This document shows positions 43,263 to 54,416 of a stretch of DNA of 64,000 nucleotides, one piece after another. The position numbers and the translations under genes were made by a program. Position 1 is the stretch's first letter, and the number at the start of each line of letters is the position of its first letter. The DNA comes from Pyrenophora tritici-repentis. Taxonomy: Eukaryota > Ascomycota > Dothideomycetes > Pleosporales > Pleosporaceae. The notes under the pieces were generated by a model. It did not search any database. It was not told the origin of the DNA and saw only the letters and a program-made list of their open reading frames with translations. The stretch lies in the NCBI RefSeq assembly GCF_003171515.1, contig NC_089390.1:8808274-8872273 (forward strand), written 5' to 3'.

Positions 43263-44422
43263 GCGCGGCGTTGCCTAGGATACTGCAGTTTCGACACCGA
43301 CGCGCAACCGGTATGCTTGGGTGAAGCCAAGGTGAGCGACGTAAGCTTCAGAATAAAGATGACCGTGTATTACGACTGTACAGTGTGCAAAACCATGTAT
43401 CTTTGAATTTTCTCATCGCTGGAGACACGGCTCGGGCATCTTCGTGGTGATGTCGTACTTTGAGGGAGGCTGTCATGCAAAGCTTGCTCCGGGGGCATGG
43501 GTGACAATCGTTCTGAGGGCAGCGTCAGCATCGATTGATAACCACGGAGCTTGCTAGTCTTACTCGTACCACCGAAAAGCGCATACGCATTCTTCACACC
43601 CCACTCGCAACACGAAGCGCGTTGATAAGAGGCAGTATCTGTGTCATTCGTTTGGTCGTGATATACCTTGCACAGCCTCGAGGCAAGAGGTGATGATGAA
43701 GATGAACTTGGACGTTGAAGGGAAGGACGGAGCTGTGACGTAGCTACCAAAAGATTTTGGGGATAGTCTAGGTACAGGTTTGCGAATCGTTGTTTATTCA
43801 CAGAAGTGGGGCATTAAGTCAACTGGGAAGTCGCTGTCATAGCATGACACCGTCACCTAGAAAACGTGCAATCGTAAGAAAGAAAGAAGCTCTGTTGTTA
43901 CTAAAGGTATATACGCCGTGAATTGTAATACATTTCCGACGCCCACTGGATCCCAGTCCATAGTTTATCGAGAATGACAAACAGCGGCGCTAAGTCCGTT
44001 GTAGCCGACAGAGGCAGTAATACACGTATCGAAAAGATCAGTGATAAAAGATGCCCCTATCCTATCGAAATCCAGATGGTGAGCCTGAACCGAAAAGATT
44101 CAGGACAGCCAAGCCGTGTGGCTGAGTTCTCGCGCAAATAGACCAGACAACGCGAAACCGTTCCACCGTCCATAGTGAAGATCAGCACTTCCGCAGCACG
44201 AAATCAACGCAACAGACAAACAAGTGGGACTATTAAAAAAAAAGAGTGTGAAGTGAATAGAGGGAACACATCGCAAACGCCGGTAAGTAAACAAAGTTGA
44301 GAGAACATGGCCCGAATTGAGCCGAGAAGTTAAAGGTGAAGGTTGCGTAGTCGTACATGTACGAGTTCGTGTCGTCGTGAGTCATGGCGAGATTAGAGGG
44401 GTCGAGAATTTCGTTAAAGTCG
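43263..44422. other. Gene-poor intergenic, no gene seen
   Basis: About 1.16 kb between the tandem repeat and PPS1. A 143-codon minus-strand frame (43,370-43,801) opens with GTG, has its first ATG late and contains a Ser run; it is not supported as a gene. Confidence 0.5.
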
Positions 44423-46670
44423 TCATCTGGCATAGGGCTTGTTCATCAACGCGATCTCGCGCGCGACGGTAGCCCATTCCAGTTCGCGGCGAAGAGGCTC
44501 GTTGCGTCTCTGACGCTGATACTCTTCCCATTTGAGTAGTTCATACGTGAATCGAAGATGGGGTTGGATTATTACATTAAGACGCCGGGCCCGCACGAAG
44601 CAGCTGACACCATGTTAGGATTGATCGGATATGATGATGCGGACAACTTACTAGGCACGAGGAAAGGATAGGCCCATTTCCTTCATAACTTCGGCGATGC
44701 AAATAGTTGCCGAACGTGACACACCAACACGGCAGTGCACGAGTGTAGCTCCACCTTCGGTCTTTCCTGCTTCTGCATCATGTTAGCGGTGGTAATCTCT
44801 GTCAAAGCTGCGGTACGTACCGATGAACTTGAGGCAGCGCTCAAATTCGCCCCAGAGAGGATCAACGCCATTGTCTTGGACGCGGTCGATCATCAAGAAG
44901 TTCTCGATAGGCCAATTGAGTTGCTTCTGGAGATCCTCCGGCCAAGACAGCGATTCTCCAACGCTCAAAATGCGGGTGATGCCAAGGGCGCGGAGCAGCT
45001 CCGGGTTATTGGCATGACCAAGATTGCCGAGGTACATGTATGGCAAGATCCGGCTGGGCAGACTACCATCGAGCTTGGTAAGCCAACGTGGTTGCGGAAT
45101 GTCCAGAATACTCTGGTTGTAGCGAGGTGAGTTTTGGAGAATGCGAGGTTGTATCGCTTTCAATAGCGCAACGTCAGAAGGGTATGCAAAGAAGTTTCGG
45201 CCTTTGTCGCAATGCATCTGAATCCAAGCATCGTGAACGGGCAGACCTTCGGCATACATAAAGTACGCGAGTGCAAGAAGCGTCGTCTCGGTGTAGCCAT
45301 CCGTGCAATGTATCAAAAACTTGCGTGGTGTGGTAACATCGTCCATCTCGATAGCTTCATCTTCCTCTTCCCTTCTTCGCTTGGTTCGTCTGACCTCTTG
45401 TGGGTTCGCTAGTTCGTACATCCATTTGCACATATCCATGAGACCGTCGACTTCACTATGCGACCAAGTAGGCGGCATGATGCTTCCGGACGACGGGAAC
45501 TCCATGTGCAGGGTAGACTTGCGGTGGACTCGCTCCAGACCCATTCGGAGCGCTCGTAGCGAACGTGCTTCGGGCACGTGGGCAAGATCAGTCGCTTCGA
45601 TGAGCATGTCGTACGCCTCCTCGCCCACACAATCTGGGTGCAATGCTTGGTCGGGCGTGGGACCCAAGAAAACATTCCTGCTGATCTCCGAGGCTTTGGA
45701 CATTGCGCTCATCTCATATCGTTCCCAGTAAACTATCCATCGAGTTAGTGGCTGGAAATGTGCACTCTGGTCTGGAAACTTACAGAAGTCCACAACTTGT
45801 CCCGTCATGTCCCCAGTAGGGCTGATGGCAACCAATTTTGGGTACTTTTCTTGAACAACACTAAAGGCATCTTGAGAAGTCAGTAAATGTGGTATACGCG
45901 CAAGCGGCCAACTTACCGCAAAGCATGAAGGTATTGAATAAGCAGCGTGGAAACCCGTTCCTTGCTTCGTACTGCCTCTGAGCCTTTGAAATCTTCTGAG
46001 CCAGTGCAATCGTATCTTCCTGTTTCGTCTTGTGGTCACCATACACGATGATATCCGAGACCATGCCCAGTTTACAGGCCTGGATCTGGAAGTTGCGCAC
46101 AGAGAAGCCATCTCGAGGGTCGCACTCGAGGAATTTGGGTGTATCAGAAGACGTAGAATCAAGCAATTCATCTGGCGAGATGGCACCCTTCAGCTTGGAG
46201 GCAGACAAGTTCCCGCCAGTCTTCACAACAGTGATACTGCGAATGCACCTGGGGACTTTTCGGGCGCTTCTGCGACGACCTGAAAAGAAAGCGAGCTGGA
46301 TCGAATTCTCAGCGTGAAGTCCATGCATCCATGGGAACACCTGCTCAGGGTTTGGGAGAGGCTGGGTGGCAAGGTGCTCTAGTGCCTGTGCCATGCAATC
46401 GGCAGTGATGGTGTAGACGGGCGGATCATCTGAGAATTTGGAGCAGTAGGAATCAGGCGGGTATGTAATGGATGATGTCTCGATAAGACTGTCCTGTCGC
46501 GGAGGTGTTGATGGGGGAGTCGCAGGCAAGCCACCAGGCGAGCATTCCGGGATGTGCTTGTTGGGGATAGGAGCAGGCACACCATGAGACGTAGTGTTCA
46601 GGGACAGGTGCGGTGGAGGCGTCGAAGAACGACGTGGCATAGAAGGATACCTGGCGACAGCAGCAGCCAT
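44423..46670 (-). CDS. PPS1: Dual-specificity protein phosphatase PPS1
   Basis: Homologue of yeast Pps1, a dual-specificity phosphatase linked to S-phase control. Five exons, 46670-45917, 45870-45784, 45732-44821, 44772-44652 and 44603-44423, give 684 residues. The C-terminal catalytic site is intact: LVHCRVGVSRSATICIAEV (H-C-x5-R). It follows ILPYMYLGNLGHANN and IDRVQDNGVD and is completed by exon 5 (RRLNVIIQPHLRF), which was found by splicing beyond a TAG formed at the exon 4 donor. An earlier phosphatase-like domain has FLIHCTDGYTETTLLAL, where the position of the catalytic Arg is Thr, so it is probably non-catalytic. The N-terminus is Pro/Ser-rich. Start is ATG at 46670; a longer frame opens with GTG. 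Confidence 0.92.
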
Positions 46671-48357
46671 ATTGGCGGTTCCAAGGTTGGGCGGAAAAGA
46701 AGCGATGAAGGGCACGCAACGTGTTCAGTGAGTGCTCCTGGAAGGCAAGGCTTCACTGGGGCAAAACGTCGGCAGTAACAATAGGCAGGGTAATGTTGAC
46801 GGTCGCTTCCCGATTGCAGAGGATCCGGGAGGAGGGGTCAAAGAAGGACCAATGGATGCGGGGGAAGGTGCGTGTCACGGCAGGGTGGAGTGACAGCAGG
46901 TAAGAGTCTGTCGCGCAATCTGATTAGTACATGTAATTGGAGTGGCAGCGAGGGTCGACTTGGGAGCTACGGGACCTACAGTGTTGAAAGATGGTATAAC
47001 AGGGCGCACTTCGGTTGTTGAGTTGATCAACAGCCGGGGTCAAGAAGGTTGGCAAGAGCCGTGGGGAGCAGCGGCCCTGTGTGGAAGTGACAGTCTACAG
47101 CGCTGCGGTGGACATGGCGGGAAGAGGGGCTCAAGGCTCAGGGTGATGGTGATGGGGAAAGAAACAAAGTTGGAGGGGAGAGGGGTGTTGATGTTGGTGG
47201 TAGCACAAAATGATATGGGCCTCTTCTAGTGGTTCCCCGCTATCTTACTTTCCCACCACCCTTGAACAAGGCGCCGTTTGATTTCACCCAGTCCCGGTTG
47301 GAGGCTTCAAGCCACCATGCAACGCTTGCTCAAATTGAGTTTTGCGGTTGGTTGCAGTTGCAGCTACTTCAGGGTGAGAGGGGCATGGCACACAGCAACC
47401 ACGGCGGTGCCTGTCCCAGTACAGTACAGTACAGCCGCTGGGATTTCGGGGGCATGACGGCGCAGCTGTAGTAGTGGCGATAAGGAATGCAGCGGAACAG
47501 GCATAAGAAGGGCCAGCGACCAGGCGAGCTGGTCTGCCCAGGACTTCTAGGAGGGCCCACCCGAGGCGACAAGCCATGCCCGGCTGCGTGGAATCGGGCT
47601 GACAGCTAGCCCGCCAATTCGCATGCGGATCCAGCAATCCTGCCCCGCTCCCATGCAGCTTACCTTTTTGCCACTCGCATACTGTAGTTGCATTTGCCTG
47701 CATGTGTCTGCGAAACTGAAAGTCCAAGTGTGACTGGTCTTCCATGGACGATTGACCCCGCCTCCTCTGATACTGGAGCCCAATTGCTGTCAAATGCACA
47801 ATTGCATCTTGCCCACTAAACACCTCGCCTTGCCAACCACCGACTTGACATGGACCCATGGCTTGGACTGGGGCTCCCTCGTCAACTGGTCCAACCCCGC
47901 ATCTCAGCGAGTCCACCCTCCTGCAGCCCCGTAGCGCCCCTATTTACTACCACCTAAACGGGATACAGGACCGGCTGTCTTTGTTAGTTGGAACTTTCCG
48001 ACCTGCGACTGCCACCCCTCCCCATATTCTGGAGACGTAAGCCTATGCATGCTGACGTGCAACGAGATGAATGAAACCTCTCTTGTTAGAGACTGACCGA
48101 CTTGAACTCTCATGGCCATAGCAGTTGAATTGCAGACCAAGTCGTCAAGTATGGGTTGGAAAGTCACACCATGGCTCGGCTTTCTTGACTTTGGCATTTG
48201 TATGGCTAGCAGTAAGTGCTCTGACAATGTTTCTGCCTCCATGGCGAGAAATGCCCAATCATCATACTCCGCTCATAACTCCGTAACTCATTGTCGTTAC
48301 ACATGGTCCAGGTGAATTGGCAACCGACCCGCTCCTTATGCCCCGCCCAGGCCCCCA
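46671..48357. other. Long intergenic, no gene seen
   Basis: 1.69 kb upstream of PPS1 and downstream of the polymerase subunit gene. A 210-codon minus frame (47,284-47,916) opens with GTG and has no recognisable features. A small (CAGTA)n repeat lies at 47417-47434. Purine-rich tracts near 47,150 may belong to the PPS1 promoter. Confidence 0.5.
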
Positions 48358-49042
48358 TCATACATCCATCTCGGCCTTCGCATTCAGCAGCTCGTCCACG
48401 ACCGACCGCTGACTAGCCATCTTATCCAAGTCCTTGTCATCCGAAGCATCCTGCTCCCTCAACAGAACCGCGAGCACTTCGATCGGTGGGTCGAGATTGA
48501 GCCGTTGCGCGCGCTTCCAACGCTTCAATCGAGCGATTCCTGTGCATGGCTAGACATTGCAGATCATGTTAGCCGACATGTCGTAGAATTAAACACTGTC
48601 TAGCCATTAACTGCTACGTGGTCAAACTTACGCCATAGTGGGCGCTCATGTCGAACTCCCGAAGCACCTTGTCGTGAAGCTTCACATCTTCCTGGTGCAC
48701 TCTGGGCGCTAGCCTCTGCTTCTCTTTCGCGGCCCAGTATTTTTTGATGGCTGCATCGGATATGCGCCGCGCTCCATCTTCCTCCCGTGTGCTCTCTGCT
48801 TGCTGCGCCTTGACCTCCTGCTCTGTTTGCTCGATTATGGCAGCTTCGATGGTTGTAGGCTCGGTATTTGATATTTCAACAGTTTCTGGCTCCAAATCCT
48901 TCGTCTTTGCTTCGAGTATGTTTTGCTTTGCGCCCGGTGCTTTGATGCCCGACTTGGTGACCTTGTTCGACGAGCCGTGGAACGCAAGCGTCGACTGCTG
49001 CGGCTTGACTACGGGACCGCTAACTTTGCGTTTGGGAGGCAT
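48358..49042 (-). CDS. DNA polymerase delta subunit 4 (Cdm1/p12 family)
   Basis: Small accessory subunit of replicative DNA polymerase delta. Two exons, 49042-48632 and 48549-48358, give 200 residues. The N-terminus (MPPKRKVSG, then QQSTLAFHG) contains a PIP-box-like QxxLxF motif for PCNA binding at about residues 15-20. A long Glu-rich linker follows. The conserved C-terminal domain is VLREFDMSAHYGPCTGIARLKRW followed by RAQRLNLDPPIEVLAVLL; the intron falls after HYG, and splicing restores GPCTGIARL. The end is a short acidic helix. Motifs and length agree with fungal Pol delta subunit 4. S. cerevisiae lacks this subunit, fission yeast has it as Cdm1. Confidence 0.93.
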
Positions 49043-49572
49043 ATTTGCGTGGATGCGATCGAGATTGTGGCTGATTACTGGGTAACTTATCCAAGGTTGT
49101 TGTACTTGGATGCGACAATAGGGAGGCCGGAGCTGGGTGCGGTGACCTCATGGCTTAGCGTGGTACCTGCCTTCCGAAAATGGTTGCTAGGTAATACGCG
49201 AGATCAAGATCGCGCAAACTCGCAAACATGTGATCTGCCATAGCAATCTCCACCCCCACACTCGTCCCGAATTAGCGGCCAGCCTCCGTGCCGTGCGCCA
49301 AAAAATCATCCGAATTTGTGTTTGAGTGAGTAACTACAGTCTCTGCTTTCCGTGTCTTGCATTGCCGAAATGTCTCTCCGCCGTGTATGCTTCTTGGCAG
49401 TATGCACCAGGAAGCCTTGAAGGTTACATGCTTGACATAACAGGCGGGGCTACAGGGTTATAATTGACTCGTCTTGTTTGCAGCAAGACCATATACGCAC
49501 AATTGAGTTTTGTTACTAATTTAGATGTACCCAGACTGATAGTACGAACATATCCCATCTTTCACCCCAACC

Positions 49573-50611
49573 ATGACATCTACAACACCTCCAGATGTCG
49601 CCCGCCATGTCGAATCCCTCATCCCCAAGTTCCGCCTAACCCGCCTCCTAAACTCCGACCAAGCCGGCCGCCGCATCTCCCTCTTCGGCACCATTGACGA
49701 CAAACCCGCCCTCCTCCTCGCCGAGCGCGCCGCCTTCGACACCACCCCAGACAACCTCTCCCACTTCCCGACCTCGCTCCGCAACATCAAAAACCTTGGC
49801 GCAAACGACATCTACGCCTGGTTCCTGGCAAACTCGAACCCACAGCAAGAGCACCCGCCCCCAGACTTCAAGCTCAACCTCATCTACCCCTGCACGGAGA
49901 AGCATGTCAAAAAGTACGAGTCGCAGCGTCTCCGCCTTGTGACCGAGACACCAGAGATTTATGCGAATCACGTGCGGCCGTATATGCGGGCGCAGCGCGA
50001 AAAGGGCGCGTTGAACTGGGTGTACAACATCATCGAAGGTCGTACAGAGCAGGAGGATGTCATGTACCGTGAGTCTGGTGACGAGGGCTTCTTGCTGCTT
50101 CCCGACCTCAATTGGGACCGCAAGACCATGGGGAGTCTGCACTTGCTAGGTATAGTGGAACGAAGAGACATTTGGAGTCTGAGGGATTTAGAAAAGGGAA
50201 TGGCGGGGTGGGTGAGGCACATGCGGGAGAAGATGGTCGAGGCGACGGTAGGCTTGTATCCTGAGATTGAGAGGGATGAGTTGAAGCTTTATGTGCATTG
50301 TAAGTTTGAGTGTCATGACGAGTGGGGTTCACACGCTAATTGTGATCATAGATCAACCGACTTACTACCACTTTCATATTCACATCGTTCATGTGTCGCT
50401 AGAGGCGGGGAGCACGCAGGCTACCGGTAAAGCACTTGGTCTGGAGAACATCATTTCCCAGCTCGAAACTATGGCACCTTCCTCGTCTTCTGCGTCTGCG
50501 GGTATGCAAGATGTGAGCTTGACTTATCATCTTGGCGAGAGGAGTGATCTATGGGAGAAGGTTTATTTGCCCTTGAAAGAGGGACGAAGAGTTAACGTAG
50601 ACGATTTCTGA
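49573..50611 (+). CDS. Scavenger mRNA decapping enzyme DcpS (HIT family)
   Basis: Hydrolyses the residual cap dinucleotide after 3'-to-5' mRNA decay, releasing m7GMP (yeast Dcs1/Dcs2). Two exons, 49573-50299 and 50352-50611, give 328 residues. The N-terminal dimerisation part includes LIPKFRLTRLLNSD and ISLFGTIDDKPALLL. The cap-contact region has LNWVYNIIEGRTEQEDV and FLLLPDLNWDRKTM. The histidine triad HFHIHIVHV lies directly after the intron, in YQPTYYHFHIHIVHVS, which is rebuilt by splicing. The 52-nt intron has branch GCTAAT and acceptor TAG. Nuclear or cytoplasmic location is not decided by sequence. The gene converges with the receptor gene, 100 bp apart. Confidence 0.95.
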
Positions 50612-50711
50612 TGTGGCATCAAATAGAGATAAATTAGTCCGGTATTTCAACCGGAAACACGAAGAAATAAACAAAGTATAGTACACTTGGACTGTGACCT
50701 ATGATCATTAG

Positions 50712-52726
50712 CTACCGTTCCACAAGCCTCCCTTTCCCCTTTTTCGCAGTCTCATCCTTCTCCCCATCCTCACCTTCATCAGCCACATTACTTCCCCCTT
50801 CCTCCTCGCCGCTCACCCCATCCCCCTCACAATCCCTACTATAACAACTTCCACTCTCCTCACTCACCAACCCCTCGCTCTCCACTCTCTCCCTTAACGC
50901 ATTAAGCCTCTCCTCCTTCTCGCTCTCCAAACTAGCCCTTGCCTGCCCCAACGCCGCTCTTGCATAATCATTAGATCCCACACTCGTCCCCACACAACTC
51001 TTAGACCTCTCTAACCCCCTTTCCCCACCATCCATACCCCCCTGTGCACTCAGCAAACTCCCTGTCGTCAAACTACCCACCCTCCGATGATTCCGTCCCT
51101 TCCACACCGCAAAGCTACCCCAAAGCGTCCCATCGGAGCTCGGAATCTTCCTCCACGGCTTCTCTCTCAGCGAGAAGATTACACAGTCTACGAATCCCAT
51201 GCTGGTGATACAGATGGTGCTGCCGAGGCGTAGGAAATAGATTGGATGCTGTACGTAGTGGTCTTGATAGTTGGTGCAGTGCTGCACAAAAGGCAGTAGC
51301 CACATTAGTGTGTAGACGAGGGGATAAATGAACATGAGGCGGAGTTGGCGGTGGATGCGAGAGCGTTGACGCGCCATTTGGCGAGCGCCGGGAGATCTGG
51401 GGGACGTGTTTTGCGAATTGGGTGGCTGAGAGATGATGGGAGTGGGTTCTGTGTCAACAGAGTCAGGATCTTGAGTTGTGGTCTTGGTAATGGTAAGGAG
51501 GATATTATCTATTGCCCTTGATGGGGAGCAAATCTGTATGTCGTCGGTGGAGATGGCAGTTCTGATGGTGTTGCCGGAGGGAATGGCGAAGAGTGGTGGT
51601 CTGATAGTGTCGTTGCGTTCCAGAGGGAGGTGCAATGTGCTTGCTGGCAGAGACTGTGTCTTGGTAGAGGGCGTGGCCGAAGAAGCGCGGTTCAGTGTTG
51701 TCGCTGCTCCAGGTCCAGCACAGAGGAACGAGACCGAAGACCCACGACGCTGTGAAATCTCGTTATCATGACCCGTAGACGGCGCCCAATCTCTTGAACC
51801 CAATATGTCCGGGTTTTCTGGCCTTGTCGCTCCTCTATAGTCTTCTTCTTTCCCACTTAATGAAAACCGTGTCTCTCTCGTACCTGTCCCTATATCAGTG
51901 GTCGAGTTTCCAGTACTTTGACTCATTGTATCATATCTCCTAAACTCATAGCCAACATATGCATAAATCGCAATGGCCAAGCCAAGAATTATGAGCGCGA
52001 TCATGTATCTCGGAATCCAGGTTAACGCCAGTCTATACCAAAACGGGCGGATAGGTAGAGTACAAAATGCCCCTAGCGAGATATAGCCCCAGTCCGGGTT
52101 CACAAAGGCCAGACTGGCCATAAGTCCAGGAACAAGGAATGCAAGGGCGTAGACAAACCGCCGGTACGGGTATAACCCGTCTGACGTCATTTGGCTCGAG
52201 GGATTGAAGACTTGCAGGGCGCTATGGACTGCAATGACGAGGACGGCGAAATCTACAATAGTCAGGAAATGAAGGGAACCAGAATCAGCCATCTTACCAC
52301 TGGTCTCGGTTCCATATTGTATGAGAAACCCGCTCGACTGGCAAAAGGCGGATTCTGTTCGCACGGTACCATGAACCAGCATTACCACCGCAGCGATGAA
52401 GAACCAGGAGGCGCGCATCAAGTCGCCATACACAAGTAGCATGATAAGGCTGGGAGAAGCAGTCAGCCCAGGAACTTGTTTAGTAACCACACTGACCGAT
52501 GCCGAAAGCGCTTCTCCATGCGGCAGAACCAGTACAAAGCTGTCAACGACGCTGTTATGCTCACGGAAGAGCACACGAGAGCCGCTATCCGGACTCTGAG
52601 CGTGCGCTGCACGTCCCTAGTGTCGAGAGACGTATATTCCGAATGGTTGATGGAGTTCATGAGGAAGCACGACACCAAAGGGAGGAAAGCCAGACAGCGA
52701 AGAAGCGAGATTGCAACATTGGCCAT
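50712..52726 (-). CDS. Git3/GPR1-type G protein-coupled receptor
   Basis: Seven-helix receptor of the fungal glucose/amino-acid sensing family (PF11710 plus C-terminal PF11970 pattern), signalling to adenylate cyclase through G-alpha in yeasts. Exons 52726-52497 (donor GTCAGT), 52449-52298 and 52252-50712 give 640 residues. Helices include IAALVCSSVSITASLTALYWF, LIMLLVYGDLMRASWFFIAA, DFAVLVIAVHSALQVF and YMIALIILGLAIAIYAYVGYEF. A long Ser/Thr/Pro loop of about 200 residues (third intracellular loop) separates them from the last two helices (LRLMFIYPLVYTLMWLLPFV and RLGSTICITSMGFVDCVIF). The tail is Ser- and Glu-rich, suiting phosphorylation. Intron 2 is 45 nt, stop-free and a multiple of three. 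The ligand cannot be inferred. Confidence 0.9.
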
Positions 52727-53130
52727 GATGAATGGGGATGTTTCGAAATGAAGAAAAGCCACGGGGTTTGACTCGATGCGTCCCGGTCTATTAATGCGGG
52801 GAAAGCACAAGCGTAAAAAAGAAAAGAGATGGTGGCTAATGTAGTTCTTGCGAGGATACTCGCATTGGTATCCAGAACAACAAAGAGGCTGCAAGCAGGT
52901 AAGACACCAATGGCTGATTCAATGGTTGACATAGCTCACTGAGACATGAAGCCAGCACGTTTCTGAGCTGCAATCTCAGCTCCGGTTTCTCCTGATTTTC
53001 AAAGCAAAATCCCAAGTCTTTTGATTCCACGTCACTTGATCAACCAGGGTACCCTCAGACGTCACATAAGTGGCTCCCCCGGGTTGTACGTGCTGGCAAA
53101 CTCGCGATTTTCCTTTTCTTCTCGGTTCTC
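52727..53130. other. Intergenic, no gene seen
   Basis: 404 bases between the receptor start and the ubiquitin hydrolase stop, both on the minus strand. Frames here extend the receptor upstream only through non-ATG codons. Confidence 0.6.
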
Positions 53131-53989
53131 CTAAAACGGTTCGACGAGTGCGATGAGGCTGAAGCGTATCTCGCCTTCACCTGCCTCTTGCTCGCGCTTG
53201 AGGAAGCTACGTACACTAAGGTCGAGAGCCTTTTCGCTGAGGACATCGTCTGCGGGATCCAACGCACCGCGGTCAAGGGGGCCCTTGCGACGGCCGTCCA
53301 ACTCCCACAGATGGTTATTTTCCGACTTTATGAAGCAGACATAATGTAGATCGACGTCGGAATCGGCTGCGGGCGCAGCAGTGTCACCACCTGAGGCAGC
53401 ATCCCGGTGTGCGCTCTCGAGTGCTTGAGACTCGTATAGAAGGTCGGCGCGCTCCATGGGTTTGAGCGGTATCGCGTCGTCGACTAGCTTGGCGAGATTC
53501 GAGTCGGGCCCTGAGTGAGCTGTTAGCATACTGAGTCTTGTCTAAGCAGGGCGTGGCTACTTGCGGATGTAGGCGCGTGCTGTGCCGTTGGAGACACTGT
53601 GGAGAAGACCGATCAGACCGCAGGCGTTTCCAATTGTCTGCTTGTACCAAACAACCTCCTCATCCGGGCCGTGTCCCTCATACTCGGCCTTGTCTTTGTC
53701 TTCTTGCACGCGGAACTGCTCATATGTTTTGCTGACAGGAAACACGAGGAGCAGAGCATGTGCAGGGCGCGGGACAAAGGCGAGCAGTTCGGGATCGTCA
53801 ATACTGAAGACGTCCTGGAATGCAAGCTTGTCGGATAGACCGAGCTTGTGAACCAGTCCGGTCATAACATCTGGGTTGTTTTCTGCCGCGTCTTAGTTGC
53901 CATGTTCGCAGCTGAAGCAGACGTGTCTTACCTAGAGGAATGAATCTTTTCCTGCCCTTGGGCACATCCGGTGACGCATCCGAAGCCAT
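53131..53989 (-). CDS. Ubiquitin C-terminal hydrolase (UCH, peptidase C12)
   Basis: Deubiquitinase of the Yuh1/UCH-L3 family that removes small adducts from the C-terminus of ubiquitin or Nedd8. Three exons, 53989-53932, 53882-53565 and 53510-53131, give 251 residues. Catalytic residues are in order: Gln and Cys in QTIGNACGLIGLLHS, His in DLHYVCFIK and Asp in LWELDGRRKGPL. The second intron (53564-53511, 54 nt) uses a GC donor (GCAAGT) with branch TGCTAAC and acceptor CAG. Only this splice restores ARAYIRPDSNLAKL, while a GT donor two bases further puts the last exon out of frame. No UBL or tail extension is present. Confidence 0.93.
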
Positions 53990-54416
53990 GTTGCTCTTGT
54001 GTTAGGAGCGATGTTGCGAGGTAAGAGTACTGTGCTTTGCAAGGTTATGGGTGGACGTGGGGGGTAGGCAGCAAACAAGTTAGGTATGCTTGCGTCATTC
54101 TAGATATTTCGACAACCAGCAAACATGGGTCGCGATGCAGTCACTCCCGGTTGTTGCAACCATATTGTGAGAAAGCACGTCAATTGCTCCTGCACCGGCA
54201 CTCCAAGACGATCGAAGCGTGTTCCGGGTGGTAGAGCATTTGGCGTCATCGGCGCTTGATGCCTAGTACCAAAAGTCATTCTCATGAAGATAGCCCCACG
54301 ACTGTCGAATGAGTGAGGAATGGGGCACGCGACTTGGGATGGAAACGCGATCGCGATGGCCTGTGCGGTGGACATGAAGCCTTGGAGCCCCGCGGTGACC
54401 TGAATTTGACTCAATC
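53990..54416. promoter_or_regulatory. Divergent promoter region, UCH / Arc1
   Basis: 427 bases between divergent start codons. No TATA box is obvious. The last 230 bases before the internal Arc1 ATG at 54648 are themselves translatable in frame from 54417. Confidence 0.45.

Noticed and set aside
43370..43801. 143-codon minus-strand frame near the tandem repeat
   Set aside because: It starts at GTG, its first ATG lies far inside, and no family or splice structure is evident.
47284..47916. 210-codon minus-strand frame between PPS1 and the polymerase delta subunit
   Set aside because: It opens with GTG rather than ATG, its composition is erratic with scattered Cys and Trp, and no splice signals or motifs support it.
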